From Candidatus Fonsibacter sp. (GTDB taxonomy: Bacteria; Pseudomonadota; Alphaproteobacteria; Pelagibacterales; Pelagibacteraceae), in contig JALRAW010000044.1 in assembly GCA_023257975.1 (NCBI GenBank), forward strand, positions 1 to 5,464: DNA of 5,464 nt, given 5' to 3'. Made by a program: the position numbers and the translations under genes. Below are positions 5,231 to 5,464 of the stretch, one piece after another. The notes beneath the pieces were generated by a model. It saw nothing but the letters and a program-made list of their open reading frames with translations. It was not told the DNA's origin and ran no database searches. Position 1 is the first letter of the stretch. Every line of letters starts with the position of its first letter.

Positions 5231-5464
5231 ATGAATATTAAAAAAATGTATAAATATTTTTTTAAAATTTTATTAATTATTTTTATAAGTTTTTTTTTAT
5301 TTCTAATTATTGATTATTATTTTGGAAAAATTTTTATTGATAAATATTTACAATCTATCAAAGATGATCCCATCTATCATAAAAAACAGAGAGTAAGGCA
5401 TGATTTCTTTCATCACACTCTTGCGCCTAATATTGATTATAAAAAAACAGGATGGGGACCAAAA
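5231..5464 (+). CDS. Membrane-anchored protein of unknown function, N-terminal 78 residues (cut by window end)
   Basis: The open frame from ATG 5231 runs to the last base. A short basic start (KKMYKYFFK) leads into one strongly hydrophobic helix at about 9-30, then a hydrophilic segment, so a single-pass inner-membrane anchor with the rest in the periplasm is likely. The segment KQRVRHDFFHHTLAPN (51-67) followed by GWGPK resembles, from memory, the region just after the anchor in SGNH/GDSL-hydrolase-like proteins of marine alphaproteobacteria, which often read xHxxxHHTLxPN...WG before the catalytic part. The catalytic blocks would lie beyond the window, so I give no enzyme name. It starts 34 bp after the UPF0114 gene on the same strand and is probably co-transcribed with it. 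Very high A/T (Phe/Ile/Lys codons) is normal for the host here. No Shine-Dalgarno site is seen. Confidence 0.65.
   Translation, partial: MNIKKMYKYFFKILLIIFISFFLFLIIDYYFGKIFIDKYLQSIKDDPIYHKKQRVRHDFFHHTLAPNIDYKKTGWGPK

Overview
The window looks like chromosome of a streamlined, AT-rich (roughly 30% G+C by eye) Gram-negative bacterium. An alphaproteobacterium of the marine Pelagibacterales-like kind fits best. This rests on base composition, very short intergenic gaps, stop/start overlaps, poor Shine-Dalgarno sites and the style of the proteins, not on a marker gene. An outer membrane with LPS is implied by the phosphoethanolamine-transferase gene.

Layout. The left edge (1-384, +) holds the 3' end of nadC (NAD synthesis), but its first ~115 bases do not read like NadC and differ in composition. 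nadC converges on, and overlaps by 8 bp, a five-gene leftward block that runs from 4579 down to 377: bactofilin 1 - bactofilin 2 - RhlE-type DEAD-box RNA helicase - EptA-like phosphoethanolamine transferase - SemiSWEET transporter. The two bactofilins share a base at TAATG. After a 130-bp gap comes the helicase, then 13 bp, then the transferase, which shares a base with the SemiSWEET at TGATG. The last three genes are very likely one operon, and the bactofilins form a translationally coupled pair just upstream. From a 98-bp divergent promoter region (4580-4677), which carries a clear dyad, a rightward pair departs: a UPF0114/YqhA-family membrane protein and the start of a membrane-anchored protein cut by the window end.

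Themes. The leftward block mixes cell-envelope functions (bactofilin scaffold, periplasmic lipid A/LPS modification, small-solute transporter) with RNA remodelling. I see no CRISPR array, tRNA, rRNA, transposase or phage gene. Most of the window is ordinary core genome. The points most worth checking are the apparent junction inside nadC, the dyad between the divergent operons, the unlike bactofilin pair with a possibly leaderless first gene, and the hairpin between the overlapping convergent genes.
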